A DNA stretch of 7,451 bases, taken from Acidocella sp. (GTDB taxonomy: Bacteria; Pseudomonadota; Alphaproteobacteria; Acetobacterales; Acetobacteraceae). Positions 1 through 5,840 of the stretch are shown in pieces. The notes beneath the pieces were generated by a model that was not told the origin of the DNA, did no database searches, and saw only the letters and a list, made by a program, of their open reading frames with translations. The DNA is taken from NCBI GenBank assembly GCA_029077775.1, contig JAQNCU010000130.1, positions 1 to 7,451 of the forward strand. The letters run 5' to 3'. The translations under genes and the position numbers were made by a program. How positions within the stretch are numbered: the stretch's first letter is position 1; the number at the start of each line of letters is the position of its first letter.

Positions 1-983
1 AGGCCGGACTGGCGGCATTTGATGTTGAGGAATTTCTCGGCCCCGAGATCGGCCCCGAACCCGGCCTCGGTGACCACGTAATCGGCGAGGCCAAGCGCGG
101 TTTTGGTCGCAATGACGCTGTTGCAGCCATGCGCGATGTTGGCAAATGGGCCGCCATGGATGAATGCGGGGGTGCCGGACAAGGTCTGCGCGAGGTTGGG
201 GGCCAGAGCATCGCGCAACAGGGCTGCCATGGCCCCGGCGGCCTGCAAATCCCCGGCGCGGACCGGGCGGCGTGCCATGTCCTGGCCAATGATGATGTTG
301 GCGAGCCGGGATTCGAGGTCGGCCAGTGACGAGGCGAGACAGAAAATGGCCATGATTTCGCTGGCGGCGGTGATGTCGAAGCCGGTTTGCCGGGGCGCGC
401 CATTGGCGGTGCCGCCAAGCCCGGTCACGAGGTCGCGCAGGGCACGGTCGTTCAGGTCGATCACGCGCCGCCAGGTGATCCGGCGCGGGTCGAGGTTCAG
501 CGCGTTGCCCCAGTAGATATGATTATCGATCATCGCGGCGAGGAGATTATGCGCCGCCGAGATCGCGTGCAGATCGCCCGTGAAATGCAGATTGATGTCT
601 TCCATGGGCGCGACCTGCGCCTGGCCGCCGCCCGTGGCACCGCCTTTGGCGCCGAAACACGGGCCGAGGCTGGGCTCGCGCAGGCAGATGGCGGTGCGCG
701 CGCCTGATTTCGCGAGGGCATCGCCGAGGCCGATGGTCGTGGTGGTTTTGCCCTCGCCCGCCGGGGTGGGGCTGATGGCCGTCACGAGGATGAGTTTGCC
801 GCGCGGTGCTGCCATCGCGCTCGCCGTGAAATCCAGCGAGATTTTGCCCTTGAAGGGGCCGTAGCGGAATAGCGCGCCCGGCGGGATGCCAAGCTGACCG
901 GCGATCTCCTCGATCGGGCGTAGGGTGGCGGCCTGGGCGATCGCGATGTCGCTATGGGGGTCGATGGTTTGGCGTTGGGACAT
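1..983 (-). CDS. fhs: Formate--tetrahydrofolate ligase (N-terminal part, runs off left edge)
   Basis: Formate--THF ligase makes 10-formyl-tetrahydrofolate from formate, THF and ATP in the cytosol, feeding purine, formyl-Met and C1 metabolism. The 327 codons present read without interruption from ATG at 983 to the window edge; family members are about 555-560 aa, so roughly 60% is here. Visible landmarks: a YGPFKGKIS-type segment (about 41-49), the ATP-binding P-loop TPAGEGKTT (73-81), REPSLGP (102-108), the glycine-rich signature GAKGGATGGG (111-120) followed by INLHFTGD (130-137), FANIAHGCNSVIAT (280-293) and EAGFGADLGAEKF (306-318). The order and spacing match the family. The start lies 9 bases after the amidase stop with no clear Shine-Dalgarno, which suggests translational coupling. 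The signature has T and Q where many homologues have A and Y (GGAAGGGY), probably ordinary variation. Identity is very secure; the C-terminus cannot be judged. Confidence 0.97.
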   Translation of the reverse strand, partial: MSQRQTIDPHSDIAIAQAATLRPIEEIAGQLGIPPGALFRYGPFKGKISLDFTASAMAAPRGKLILVTAISPTPAGEGKTTTTIGLGDALAKSGARTAICLREPSLGPCFGAKGGATGGGQAQVAPMEDINLHFTGDLHAISAAHNLLAAMIDNHIYWGNALNLDPRRITWRRVIDLNDRALRDLVTGLGGTANGAPRQTGFDITAASEIMAIFCLASSLADLESRLANIIIGQDMARRPVRAGDLQAAGAMAALLRDALAPNLAQTLSGTPAFIHGGPFANIAHGCNSVIATKTALGLADYVVTEAGFGADLGAEKFLNIKCRQSG

Positions 984-992
984 CAGCCGGGA

Positions 993-2663
993 CTAGCAAG
1001 TAACCGGGGCACATGAAAACCCCGGCGGGCGGCCGGCCGCGAAATTCAACCGCGCTTCCAGCGCCTGGCCGATATTTAGCATCGGGCCTTCCTCATAAAG
1101 CCGCCCCCATAATGAAATGCTGTGCGGCACGTTATGGGTTTTGGCCCCGGTATCGTTATCCGGGGCGAGGTTGCGGGTGAGCGAGACAGGCGGCCTGGTG
1201 GGTGTGCCGATCAGCGAGGTGGGCAGGCAAAGGCTCGGGTGGCCCGTGAAATTGGTGATTGTGAGCATCGGCCCGACCAGGCTGGGGCCGATGATGACAT
1301 CGACCTGTTGGAACAACCTATCCATCTCCTGCATGATCAGGCGGCGCAGGCGGTCGAGCTGGATGTGGTCCACGGCGGAGAGGAACCGCGCTTTGCGGAA
1401 ACTGTTGGGCCAGGCATCGTCGTCCTGCCAGGTCAGCTCATCATCGCGGTTTGACAAAGTGAGATCCTCGAAGGCTGCGGCGGCCTCGGCCATCAGCAGT
1501 GAGATCAGGGAGTCATAGGGCAAATCCGGGCGGCTGAGCGGGACCAATGTCAGCCCAAGTTCGGCGGCGAGGGCGAGCATGTCGCGGTCGGTGGTCAGGG
1601 TTTCAGGGTCGGCGAAATCGGCCTCGAAATAGCCCAGGCGCAGACCGGCGATGGGGGCGAAGCTGTTGAAGGTAAACGGGGCGGTGATCTGGCAGGGGTC
1701 GGCGGCATCCGGGACGATGATGGCGTTGAGCACCAGAGCGGTATCTTCAACCGAGCGGCAGATGGGGCCGATTTTGTCGAGCGACCAGCACAGCGCCATG
1801 GCCCCGCTGCGTGAGACGCGGCCGAAGCTGGGGCGTAGACCCGTGGTGCCGCAGCGCGTGGAGGGGGAGATGATGGAGCCCAGGGTCTCTGTGCCGATCG
1901 CGAAAGCGGCGAGCCCCGCGGCGGTGACACAGGCCGAGCCTGCGCTGGAGCCGCTGGAGCCTTCATCGAGATTCCACGGGTTGCGGGTGCGCCCGCCATA
2001 CCAAAGGTCACCATAGGCCAGCGCGCCGAGCGTGGTTTTGCCGAGCAGGATGGCCCCGGCTTCGTGCAGGCTTTGGGTGATCGGCGCGTCGGTCTCAGGC
2101 GTGCGCGTCTGGTAGGGTTCCGCACCCCAGCCTGTGGTGATACCCGCCGTGTCGATAAGGTCTTTCATGCCATAGGGGATGCCATGCAGAGGGCCGAGCC
2201 AGATGCCGCGTGCCAGCATATCGTCGAGTTCGGCGGCGCGCTTGCGGGCGAAATCCGCCGTGACCATGGCGAAACCGTTCAAGGCCGCGCCAAAGCGGGC
2301 GATGCGGTCGAGATAAATATTCGTCAGGCGTAAGCAGGTGATCTGCTGGGCTTTGACCCAATGCGCGAGCGCGCCGAGGGGCGCGAAGGCGATGTCATCG
2401 TCATGCGCGGGCAAAGGCGCTTCGCGCGGTTGCCACGCGAAGCCGCTGGCGGTTGGCATAATGAAGCCGGGCAGGCGCGGGTCAAAACGGGTGGCAGGGG
2501 GCAGGCCGCCAGGCAGGGCCAGAGCCCGGCGGGCCTGGGCCATGGCAATTTGCGGTTCGAGATTATCCAGCATCAACGCGCGCTCAGCCGGGGTGTAGGA
2601 GATGCCAAAAAGCGCCTCGGCGGCTTCGATGCTGGCGGTCGTCAGAGGCGACTTCGTAGACAA
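993..2663 (-). CDS. Amidase signature family hydrolase, substrate unknown
   Basis: This is a cytosolic Ser-cis-Ser-Lys amidohydrolase that cleaves C-N amide bonds. From the TTG start at 2663 it is 556 aa. In that numbering the triad candidates are Lys167 (GIPYGMKDL), cis-Ser239 (GSSAGSA) and nucleophile Ser263 (GTETLGSIISPS). The 24-residue gap between the two serines is the same as in well-studied members such as FAAH. The segment TRCGTTGLRPSFGRVSRSGAM follows, then the usual SVEDTALVL helix, and NFTGHPSLCLPTS near the C-terminus. The core reads TETLGSIISPS rather than the common TDTGGSIRxPA. This marks a subgroup separate from GatA, and no gatB or gatC is nearby. No signal peptide is visible. 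Start choice: TTG at 2663 has GGGAG 6 bases upstream. The longer frame from GTG at 2726 (577 aa) has a poor ribosome site, starts inside a hairpin loop and adds a Pro-rich, unconserved-looking leader. The substrate cannot be deduced. Confidence 0.92.
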   Translation of the reverse strand: MSTKSPLTTASIEAAEALFGISYTPAERALMLDNLEPQIAMAQARRALALPGGLPPATRFDPRLPGFIMPTASGFAWQPREAPLPAHDDDIAFAPLGALAHWVKAQQITCLRLTNIYLDRIARFGAALNGFAMVTADFARKRAAELDDMLARGIWLGPLHGIPYGMKDLIDTAGITTGWGAEPYQTRTPETDAPITQSLHEAGAILLGKTTLGALAYGDLWYGGRTRNPWNLDEGSSGSSAGSACVTAAGLAAFAIGTETLGSIISPSTRCGTTGLRPSFGRVSRSGAMALCWSLDKIGPICRSVEDTALVLNAIIVPDAADPCQITAPFTFNSFAPIAGLRLGYFEADFADPETLTTDRDMLALAAELGLTLVPLSRPDLPYDSLISLLMAEAAAAFEDLTLSNRDDELTWQDDDAWPNSFRKARFLSAVDHIQLDRLRRLIMQEMDRLFQQVDVIIGPSLVGPMLTITNFTGHPSLCLPTSLIGTPTRPPVSLTRNLAPDNDTGAKTHNVPHSISLWGRLYEEGPMLNIGQALEARLNFAAGRPPGFSCAPVTC

Positions 2664-2690
2664 ATGTGGCTCCCGGCTGGTTTTGCCAGG

Positions 2691-2696
2691 AGTATA
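2691..2696 (-). promoter_or_regulatory. Possible -10 element upstream of the amidase gene
   Basis: On the minus strand TATACT matches the sigma70 -10 consensus at 5 of 6 positions and lies about 28 bases before the TTG start at 2663. No convincing -35 is present: with a 17-base spacer it would read TTTCGC. If it is used, transcription starts inside the longer GTG frame, and only the TTG-initiated protein could be made from that RNA. Weak evidence, recorded because it bears on the start choice and on whether the amidase and fhs have their own promoter. Confidence 0.2.
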
Positions 2697-2706
2697 GGGC
2701 GGGATG

Positions 2707-2743
2707 GGCCGGGGCGAAACCGCCACGCGGCGCCACCCCGGCC
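2707..2743. repeat. GC-rich inverted repeat (potential cruciform) between typA and the amidase gene
   Basis: The arms GGCCGGGG (2707-2714) and CCCCGGCC (2736-2743) are perfect 8 bp complements. Inside them a second stem, CGCC (2721-2724) with GGCG (2729-2732), closes a 4-base loop. In the typA transcript this would form a strong branched hairpin 8 bases after the typA stop codon. It is not followed by a T-run, so it is not a textbook rho-independent terminator. It could protect or partially terminate the typA mRNA. The upstream GTG start candidate of the amidase (2724-2726) lies in the inner stem-loop. Confidence 0.6.
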
Positions 2744-2750
2744 ATTCATA

Positions 2751-4586
2751 TCACGCGGCGTCGTCCGATTTACGGTCCGCGCGCTTGCGGGCGTTCGGGT
2801 CCAGGTGCTTTTTGCGCAGCCGGATGGCCGATGGCGTGACCTCGACCAGCTCGTCATCCTCGACATAGGCAATGGCCTGTTCCAGCGTCATCTTGCGGGG
2901 CGGCACCAGCAGCAGCGCCTCATCCTTGCCGGCGGCGCGGATATTGGTGAGCTTCTTTTCGCGGACCGGGTTGATGTCCAGGTCGTTCTCGCGCGAATGC
3001 TCGCCCAGAATCATGCCGACATAAACCTTCTCGCCGGGGGAGACGAACATGACTCCACGATCTTGCAGCGCGAACAGGGCGTATTGCACCGCCTCGCCAT
3101 CGGCAGAGGAAATGAGCGCGCCATTGCGGCGGCCCTCGATAATGCCCTTCCAGGGGCCATACCCGGCAAACAGGCGGTTCATTACACCGGTGCCGCGTGT
3201 GTCGGTGAGGAACTCGCCATGATAGCCGATCAAACCGCGCGCGGGGATACGGAAGGTGAGGCGCTGTTTGCCGCCGCCCGAGGGCCGGATGTCGGATAAT
3301 TCGCCCTTGCGGCGGGACATTTTATCCACCACCGCGCCCGCATAGGGCTCATCGACATCGATCAGGCATTCCTCATACGGCTCCTCGCGGTCGCCAGTGT
3401 CCTCATTTTTGCGGGTGAGGACGCGGGGGCGGCCGATGGTCAGCTCGAATCCCTCGCGCCGCATCTGCTCGATCAACACGCCGAGCTGGAGCTCACCACG
3501 GCCTGAGACCTCGAAGGCGTCGGTCTCGGAGCTGTCGGCGACATGGATGGCGACGTTACCCTCGGCCTCGCGGTAGAGCCGGTCGCGGATCTGGCGGGAG
3601 GTGACCTTCTTGCCCTCGCGGCCGCCCAGCGGGCCGTCATTGATGCGGAAGGTCATGGACAGGGTCGGCGGGTCGATCGGCGTGGCGGGCAGCGGGCCCG
3701 TGAGGTCAGGCGAGCCGATGGTCTCAGGCACGGTGGCATCGGTCAGCCCCGCGACGGCGATGATGTCGCCCGCCGAAACCTCATCGACGGCGACACGCTC
3801 CAGCCCCCGGAAGGACAGAAGTTTTGTCAGGCGTCCGGTCTCAACCACGGTGCCATCCAGACGGTAGACCTTGACCGGCATGTTGAGCGTGGCGCGGCCC
3901 TGCTCCACCCGGCCTGTGAGCACGCGGCCCAGGAACAGGTCTGATTCCAGGATGGAGGCGACCATGCCGAAGGGGGCGGTGGCATCGAGGTTCGGCGCGG
4001 GCACATGGGCGAGGATGAGGTCGAATAGCGGGTTGAGATTCTCCCGCGCATCCTCCAGCGCGCGAACGGCCCAGCCCTGGCGACCCGAGGCGAACAGCAT
4101 CGGGAAATCAAGCTGGTCGTCATTGGCGTCGAGTGCCGCGAACAAATCAAAAATCTCGTTATGCACGTCATCGGGCCGGGCGTCGCCACGGTCGATTTTA
4201 TTGACCACCACGATGGGGCGCAGGCCACGGGCGAGCGCCTTGCCGAGCACAAATTTGGTCTGTGGGAGCACGCCCTCAGCGGCATCGACCAGCAGCACCG
4301 CGCCATCGACCATGTTCAGGATACGCTCAACCTCACCGCCAAAATCGGCGTGGCCGGGGGTATCGACGATGTTGATCCGGGTCTCGTTCCAGACCACCGA
4401 GGCGACCTTCGCGAGGATGGTGATGCCACGCTCTTTTTCCAAATCATTGCGGTCCAGCGCGCGGTCGGTCATCGCGGCGTGGGCGGCGAAGGCACCGGAT
4501 TGTTTGAGGAGCTGGTCGACGAGGGTGGTTTTGCCGTGGTCAACATGCGCGATGATGGCGATGTTGCGGATTTTGGGACCGGACAT
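2751..4586 (-). CDS. typA: Ribosome-associated translational GTPase TypA/BipA
   Basis: TypA/BipA is a cytosolic EF-G-like GTPase that binds the ribosome and aids assembly, translation and growth under stress or low temperature. From ATG at 4586 the protein is 611 aa, the normal length. GTPase motifs are all present: G1 AHVDHGKT (13-20), G2 RGITI (53-57), G3 DTPGH (75-79) and G4 NKID (129-132). A beta-barrel domain II follows (about 200-300), then an EF-G III-like part with SGRGELQLGVLIEQMRREG, a domain V-like part with MSRRKGEL, and the TypA-specific C-terminal domain with GLIGYHGEF, NRLFAGYGPW and KLTNIRAAGKDEA, ending in a basic tail. The frame extends to a TTG at 4613 (620 aa), but the extra nine residues are not family-like and ATG 4586 gives the usual MxxxxRNIAIIAHVDHGKT start. 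A clear Shine-Dalgarno is lacking for either. First gene of the leftward run; divergent from the transglycosylase gene. Confidence 0.98.
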   Translation of the reverse strand: MSGPKIRNIAIIAHVDHGKTTLVDQLLKQSGAFAAHAAMTDRALDRNDLEKERGITILAKVASVVWNETRINIVDTPGHADFGGEVERILNMVDGAVLLVDAAEGVLPQTKFVLGKALARGLRPIVVVNKIDRGDARPDDVHNEIFDLFAALDANDDQLDFPMLFASGRQGWAVRALEDARENLNPLFDLILAHVPAPNLDATAPFGMVASILESDLFLGRVLTGRVEQGRATLNMPVKVYRLDGTVVETGRLTKLLSFRGLERVAVDEVSAGDIIAVAGLTDATVPETIGSPDLTGPLPATPIDPPTLSMTFRINDGPLGGREGKKVTSRQIRDRLYREAEGNVAIHVADSSETDAFEVSGRGELQLGVLIEQMRREGFELTIGRPRVLTRKNEDTGDREEPYEECLIDVDEPYAGAVVDKMSRRKGELSDIRPSGGGKQRLTFRIPARGLIGYHGEFLTDTRGTGVMNRLFAGYGPWKGIIEGRRNGALISSADGEAVQYALFALQDRGVMFVSPGEKVYVGMILGEHSRENDLDINPVREKKLTNIRAAGKDEALLLVPPRKMTLEQAIAYVEDDELVEVTPSAIRLRKKHLDPNARKRADRKSDDAA

Positions 4587-4810
4587 ACTGGGCAGCCTGA
4601 CTGTTAAAGGCAACCGCCGGGCTGTCGCGCCATGTGAATGGGGCGATGACCCGGTGATTGCAGGTTTACACGCGGATAAATTTCAGGCCCCGCATAGCGA
4701 TATTGCACCGCAAAAGCGAGGGCTAAAACCGAATGGGCGGTCTGCGGCGGTAAGTTCGGCGGGTAGACGGCTCGTCATGCGCTGTCCTTGCGGGTAATAA
4801 AGGGGTGGGG
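4587..4810. other. Divergent intergenic region (typA / transglycosylase)
   Basis: This 224-base gap must hold the 5' ends of both divergent transcripts. I searched both strands for sigma70-like pairs. The best + strand hit is TTGCAC with TAAAAC only 15 bases downstream, and the best - strand hits are poorer. None is good enough to annotate as a promoter. There is no tRNA, no riboswitch-like fold and no credible small gene. Base composition is close to that of the flanking genes except for a short AT-richer patch around 4670-4730. Confidence 0.5.
4800..4805 (+). promoter_or_regulatory. Ribosome binding site of the transglycosylase gene
   Basis: AAGGGG ends 5 bases before ATG 4811. The competing GTG at 4805 overlaps this site and therefore cannot use it, which favours the ATG. 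Confidence 0.5.
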
Positions 4811-5509
4811 ATGCATGGGGTTGGTTTGAAACAAGCGTTGTTTTGCGCAGGTCTGCTGTTATTCGCGGTGCGGCCTGCGGTGGCCGATGCACCGCCACTG
4901 GGTTGTGTGGCGGCGGGGCGGGCCGCGGAAATGGCGGCGGGCCTGCCGGCTAATTTGTTGATCTCGATCGGGATGGTGGAGAGCGGGCGGGCCGACCCCC
5001 TCACCGGGCGGGTGAGGCCCTGGCCATGGACGGTCAACGCGGACGGGCAAGGTGCCTATTTCAACACCAGGCAAGATGCCGAGGCGTTTGTGCGGCTGGC
5101 GGAATCCTCCGGCGCGCGCGATGTCGATGTCGGGTGTTTTCAGGTCAGCTTACAAAGCCACAGGGATGCGTTCGCCAACCTGGACGAGGCTTTCGACCCG
5201 GTGGCGAACGCCAATTATGCCGCGAGGTTTTTGCTGACATTAAAGGCTCAGACCGGGTCATGGGATGCCGCGATTGCGGATTATCATTCATCGACGCCGG
5301 ATTTGGGCTTGCCCTATCAGCGCCGCGTGCTCGCCGCGTGGCGGGGCCTGGGTGACGCGCCGCCGGGGGGTGACATGTTTGGCGATGATCTGCCGGACCC
5401 GGCGGTCATTATGCAGACGGCGGCGGCGCGGCGGATAAAGGTTTACACGCTGGATGATGCCGCCGGGGCGGGGTTAGCGAAGGGGCTGCCGAAGGTGATT
5501 TCACCATGA
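4811..5509 (+). CDS. Secreted lytic transglycosylase (SLT)-like protein
   Basis: Predicted periplasmic or secreted peptidoglycan lytic transglycosylase, cleaving the MurNAc-GlcNAc bond. From ATG at 4811 it is 232 aa. The N-terminus is a Sec signal peptide: Lys7, a hydrophobic run rich in Leu/Ala/Phe (about 8-20), then a likely cleavage near PAVADA (22-27). The SLT fold follows: LLISIGMVESGR with candidate catalytic Glu57, PWPWTVN (about 71-77), GAYFNTR, DVGCFQVSLQSH (106-117) and DYHSSTP (157-163), the order seen in small SLT-domain proteins. Cys32 and Cys109 could pair after export (inference). The last 50 residues after the domain, ending KGLPKVISP, match nothing I recognise. AAGGGG 5 bases before ATG 4811 supports this start; a GTG two codons upstream (4805) is the alternative. 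Stand-alone gene, divergent from typA and convergent with sucB, so its specific role (wall turnover or aiding assembly of an envelope machine) is not indicated. Confidence 0.85.
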   Translation: MHGVGLKQALFCAGLLLFAVRPAVADAPPLGCVAAGRAAEMAAGLPANLLISIGMVESGRADPLTGRVRPWPWTVNADGQGAYFNTRQDAEAFVRLAESSGARDVDVGCFQVSLQSHRDAFANLDEAFDPVANANYAARFLLTLKAQTGSWDAAIADYHSSTPDLGLPYQRRVLAAWRGLGDAPPGGDMFGDDLPDPAVIMQTAAARRIKVYTLDDAAGAGLAKGLPKVISP

Positions 5510-5558
5510 GGAGGTAATACCAGCTGGCCTAAAGAATGACTCTCGGCGGGCAGCAAGC

Positions 5559-5584
5559 GCTTCTTTTTGTGAACAAAAAGAAGC
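5559..5584. repeat. Perfect hairpin 1 of the intergenic repeat
   Basis: GCTTCTTTTTGT (5559-5570) and ACAAAAAGAAGC (5573-5584) are perfect 12 bp complements around a 2-base centre; as RNA a loop of 4-6 bases is realistic. It lies 50 bases after the transglycosylase stop codon and is followed by seven A (5585-5591) on the + strand. There is no T-run, so it is not a canonical terminator of the + transcript, though it could cap the 3' end of the mRNA. Confidence 0.8.
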
Positions 5585-5654
5585 AAAAAAACATTATTAA
5601 TCTGGGCCATTGGGGTTCCAGAAGCCCGGCACCGGCATAACAGAAGTTTTTTGC

Positions 5655-5678
5655 GCCGCTTTTTTTCAAAAAAGCGGC
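5655..5678. repeat. Perfect hairpin 2 of the intergenic repeat, opposite orientation
   Basis: GCCGCTTTTTT (5655-5665) and AAAAAAGCGGC (5668-5678) are perfect 11 bp complements around a 2-base centre. Read on the - strand it is followed by GCAAAAAAC, the same kind of tail that follows hairpin 1 on the + strand, so it is an inverted relative of hairpin 1. Confidence 0.8.
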
Positions 5679-5721
5679 TGCTTACTTGGATGTGTCACTG
5701 TCTTCGCGGATTGGTATAAGA

Positions 5722-5755
5722 GCTTCTTGTTTGCAAAATGAAAGCAAAAACCTTT
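5722..5755 (+). repeat. Degenerate third repeat unit
   Basis: GCTTCTTGTTTG (5722-5733) and the closing AAAGC (5741-5745) resemble hairpin 1 (GCTTCTTTTTGT and GAAGC), and the AAAAACCTTTT tail follows directly. The stem is imperfect: about four closing pairs plus a central TTTGCAAA. Same orientation as hairpin 1; it abuts the right end of the composite element. Confidence 0.4.
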
Positions 5756-5774
5756 TGATTTCATACCCCGCGCC

Positions 5775-5790
5775 TTCAACATCCGTTGAA
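5775..5790. repeat. Short perfect hairpin TTCAAC/GTTGAA
   Basis: TTCAAC (5775-5780) and GTTGAA (5785-5790) pair perfectly over 6 bp around the loop ATCC, between the third and fourth repeat units. On the - strand it is preceded by a T-run rather than followed by one, so it is not called as the sucB terminator. Confidence 0.4.
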
Positions 5791-5794
5791 AAAA

Positions 5795-5827
5795 CCGCGA
5801 GTTTTTGCGTGCTTTTTTTTATAAAGC
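5795..5827 (-). repeat. Degenerate fourth repeat unit, 13 bases downstream of sucB
   Basis: On the - strand GCTTTATAAAAAAAAGC (5827-5811) can close a 5 bp GCTTT/AAAGC stem and is followed by ACGCAAAAACTCGCGG, again the CAAAAAC-type tail. It lies just after the sucB stop codon. Its orientation is opposite to the third unit, continuing the +/-/+/- alternation. Confidence 0.4.
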
Positions 5828-5840
5828 GCCGCTTATTTTC

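Larger units (their letters stand above)
5515..5719. repeat. Composite inverted intergenic repeat with two hairpins (BIME-like)
   Basis: Read inward from both ends, this AT-rich segment shows the same order of elements. First comes an end box, TAATACCA (5515-5522) against TTATACCA on the other strand (5719-5712). Next is an AAGA(CA/-)nTGACnC box: AAGAATGACTC on the left and AAGACAGTGACAC on the right. Then there is a perfect hairpin about 41-44 bases from the end box, followed by a CAAAAAAC-type tail. The two halves are diverged copies in opposite orientation. It resembles REP/BIME-type or non-autonomous miniature elements. There is no ORF of note and no obvious target duplication. The family identity is inference; the symmetry is visible directly. 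Confidence 0.6.

Noticed and set aside
993..2663. GatA (Glu-tRNA amidotransferase subunit A)
   Set aside because: The nucleophile motif differs from the usual TDTGGSIRxPA, the protein is longer than the usual ~490 aa, and no gatB or gatC is adjacent.
2361..3299. A 312-codon open frame on the + strand
   Set aside because: It spans antisense of both the amidase and typA, across their junction, with no family motifs and no good start.
3871..4797. A 308-codon open frame on the + strand
   Set aside because: It is antisense to typA. The Ser/Arg-rich composition is that of a reverse-frame shadow.
4587..4810. Promoters for typA and the transglycosylase gene
   Set aside because: The candidate boxes have wrong spacing (15 bases or less, or none), and TAATAA at 4795-4800 abuts the ribosome site, leaving no leader.
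5536..5640. A 34-codon ORF (ATG at 5536) after the transglycosylase, with AGGAGG upstream
   Set aside because: The AGGAGG (5509-5514) is about 21 bases from the ATG, too far to act. The Lys-rich middle is simply the hairpin 1 arm read as codons, so the ORF is a by-product of the repeat.
5559..5678. Rho-independent terminators for the convergent genes
   Set aside because: The hairpins are followed by A-runs, not T-runs, on the strand where they would act, and the stems are mostly A/T. They are kept as repeats.
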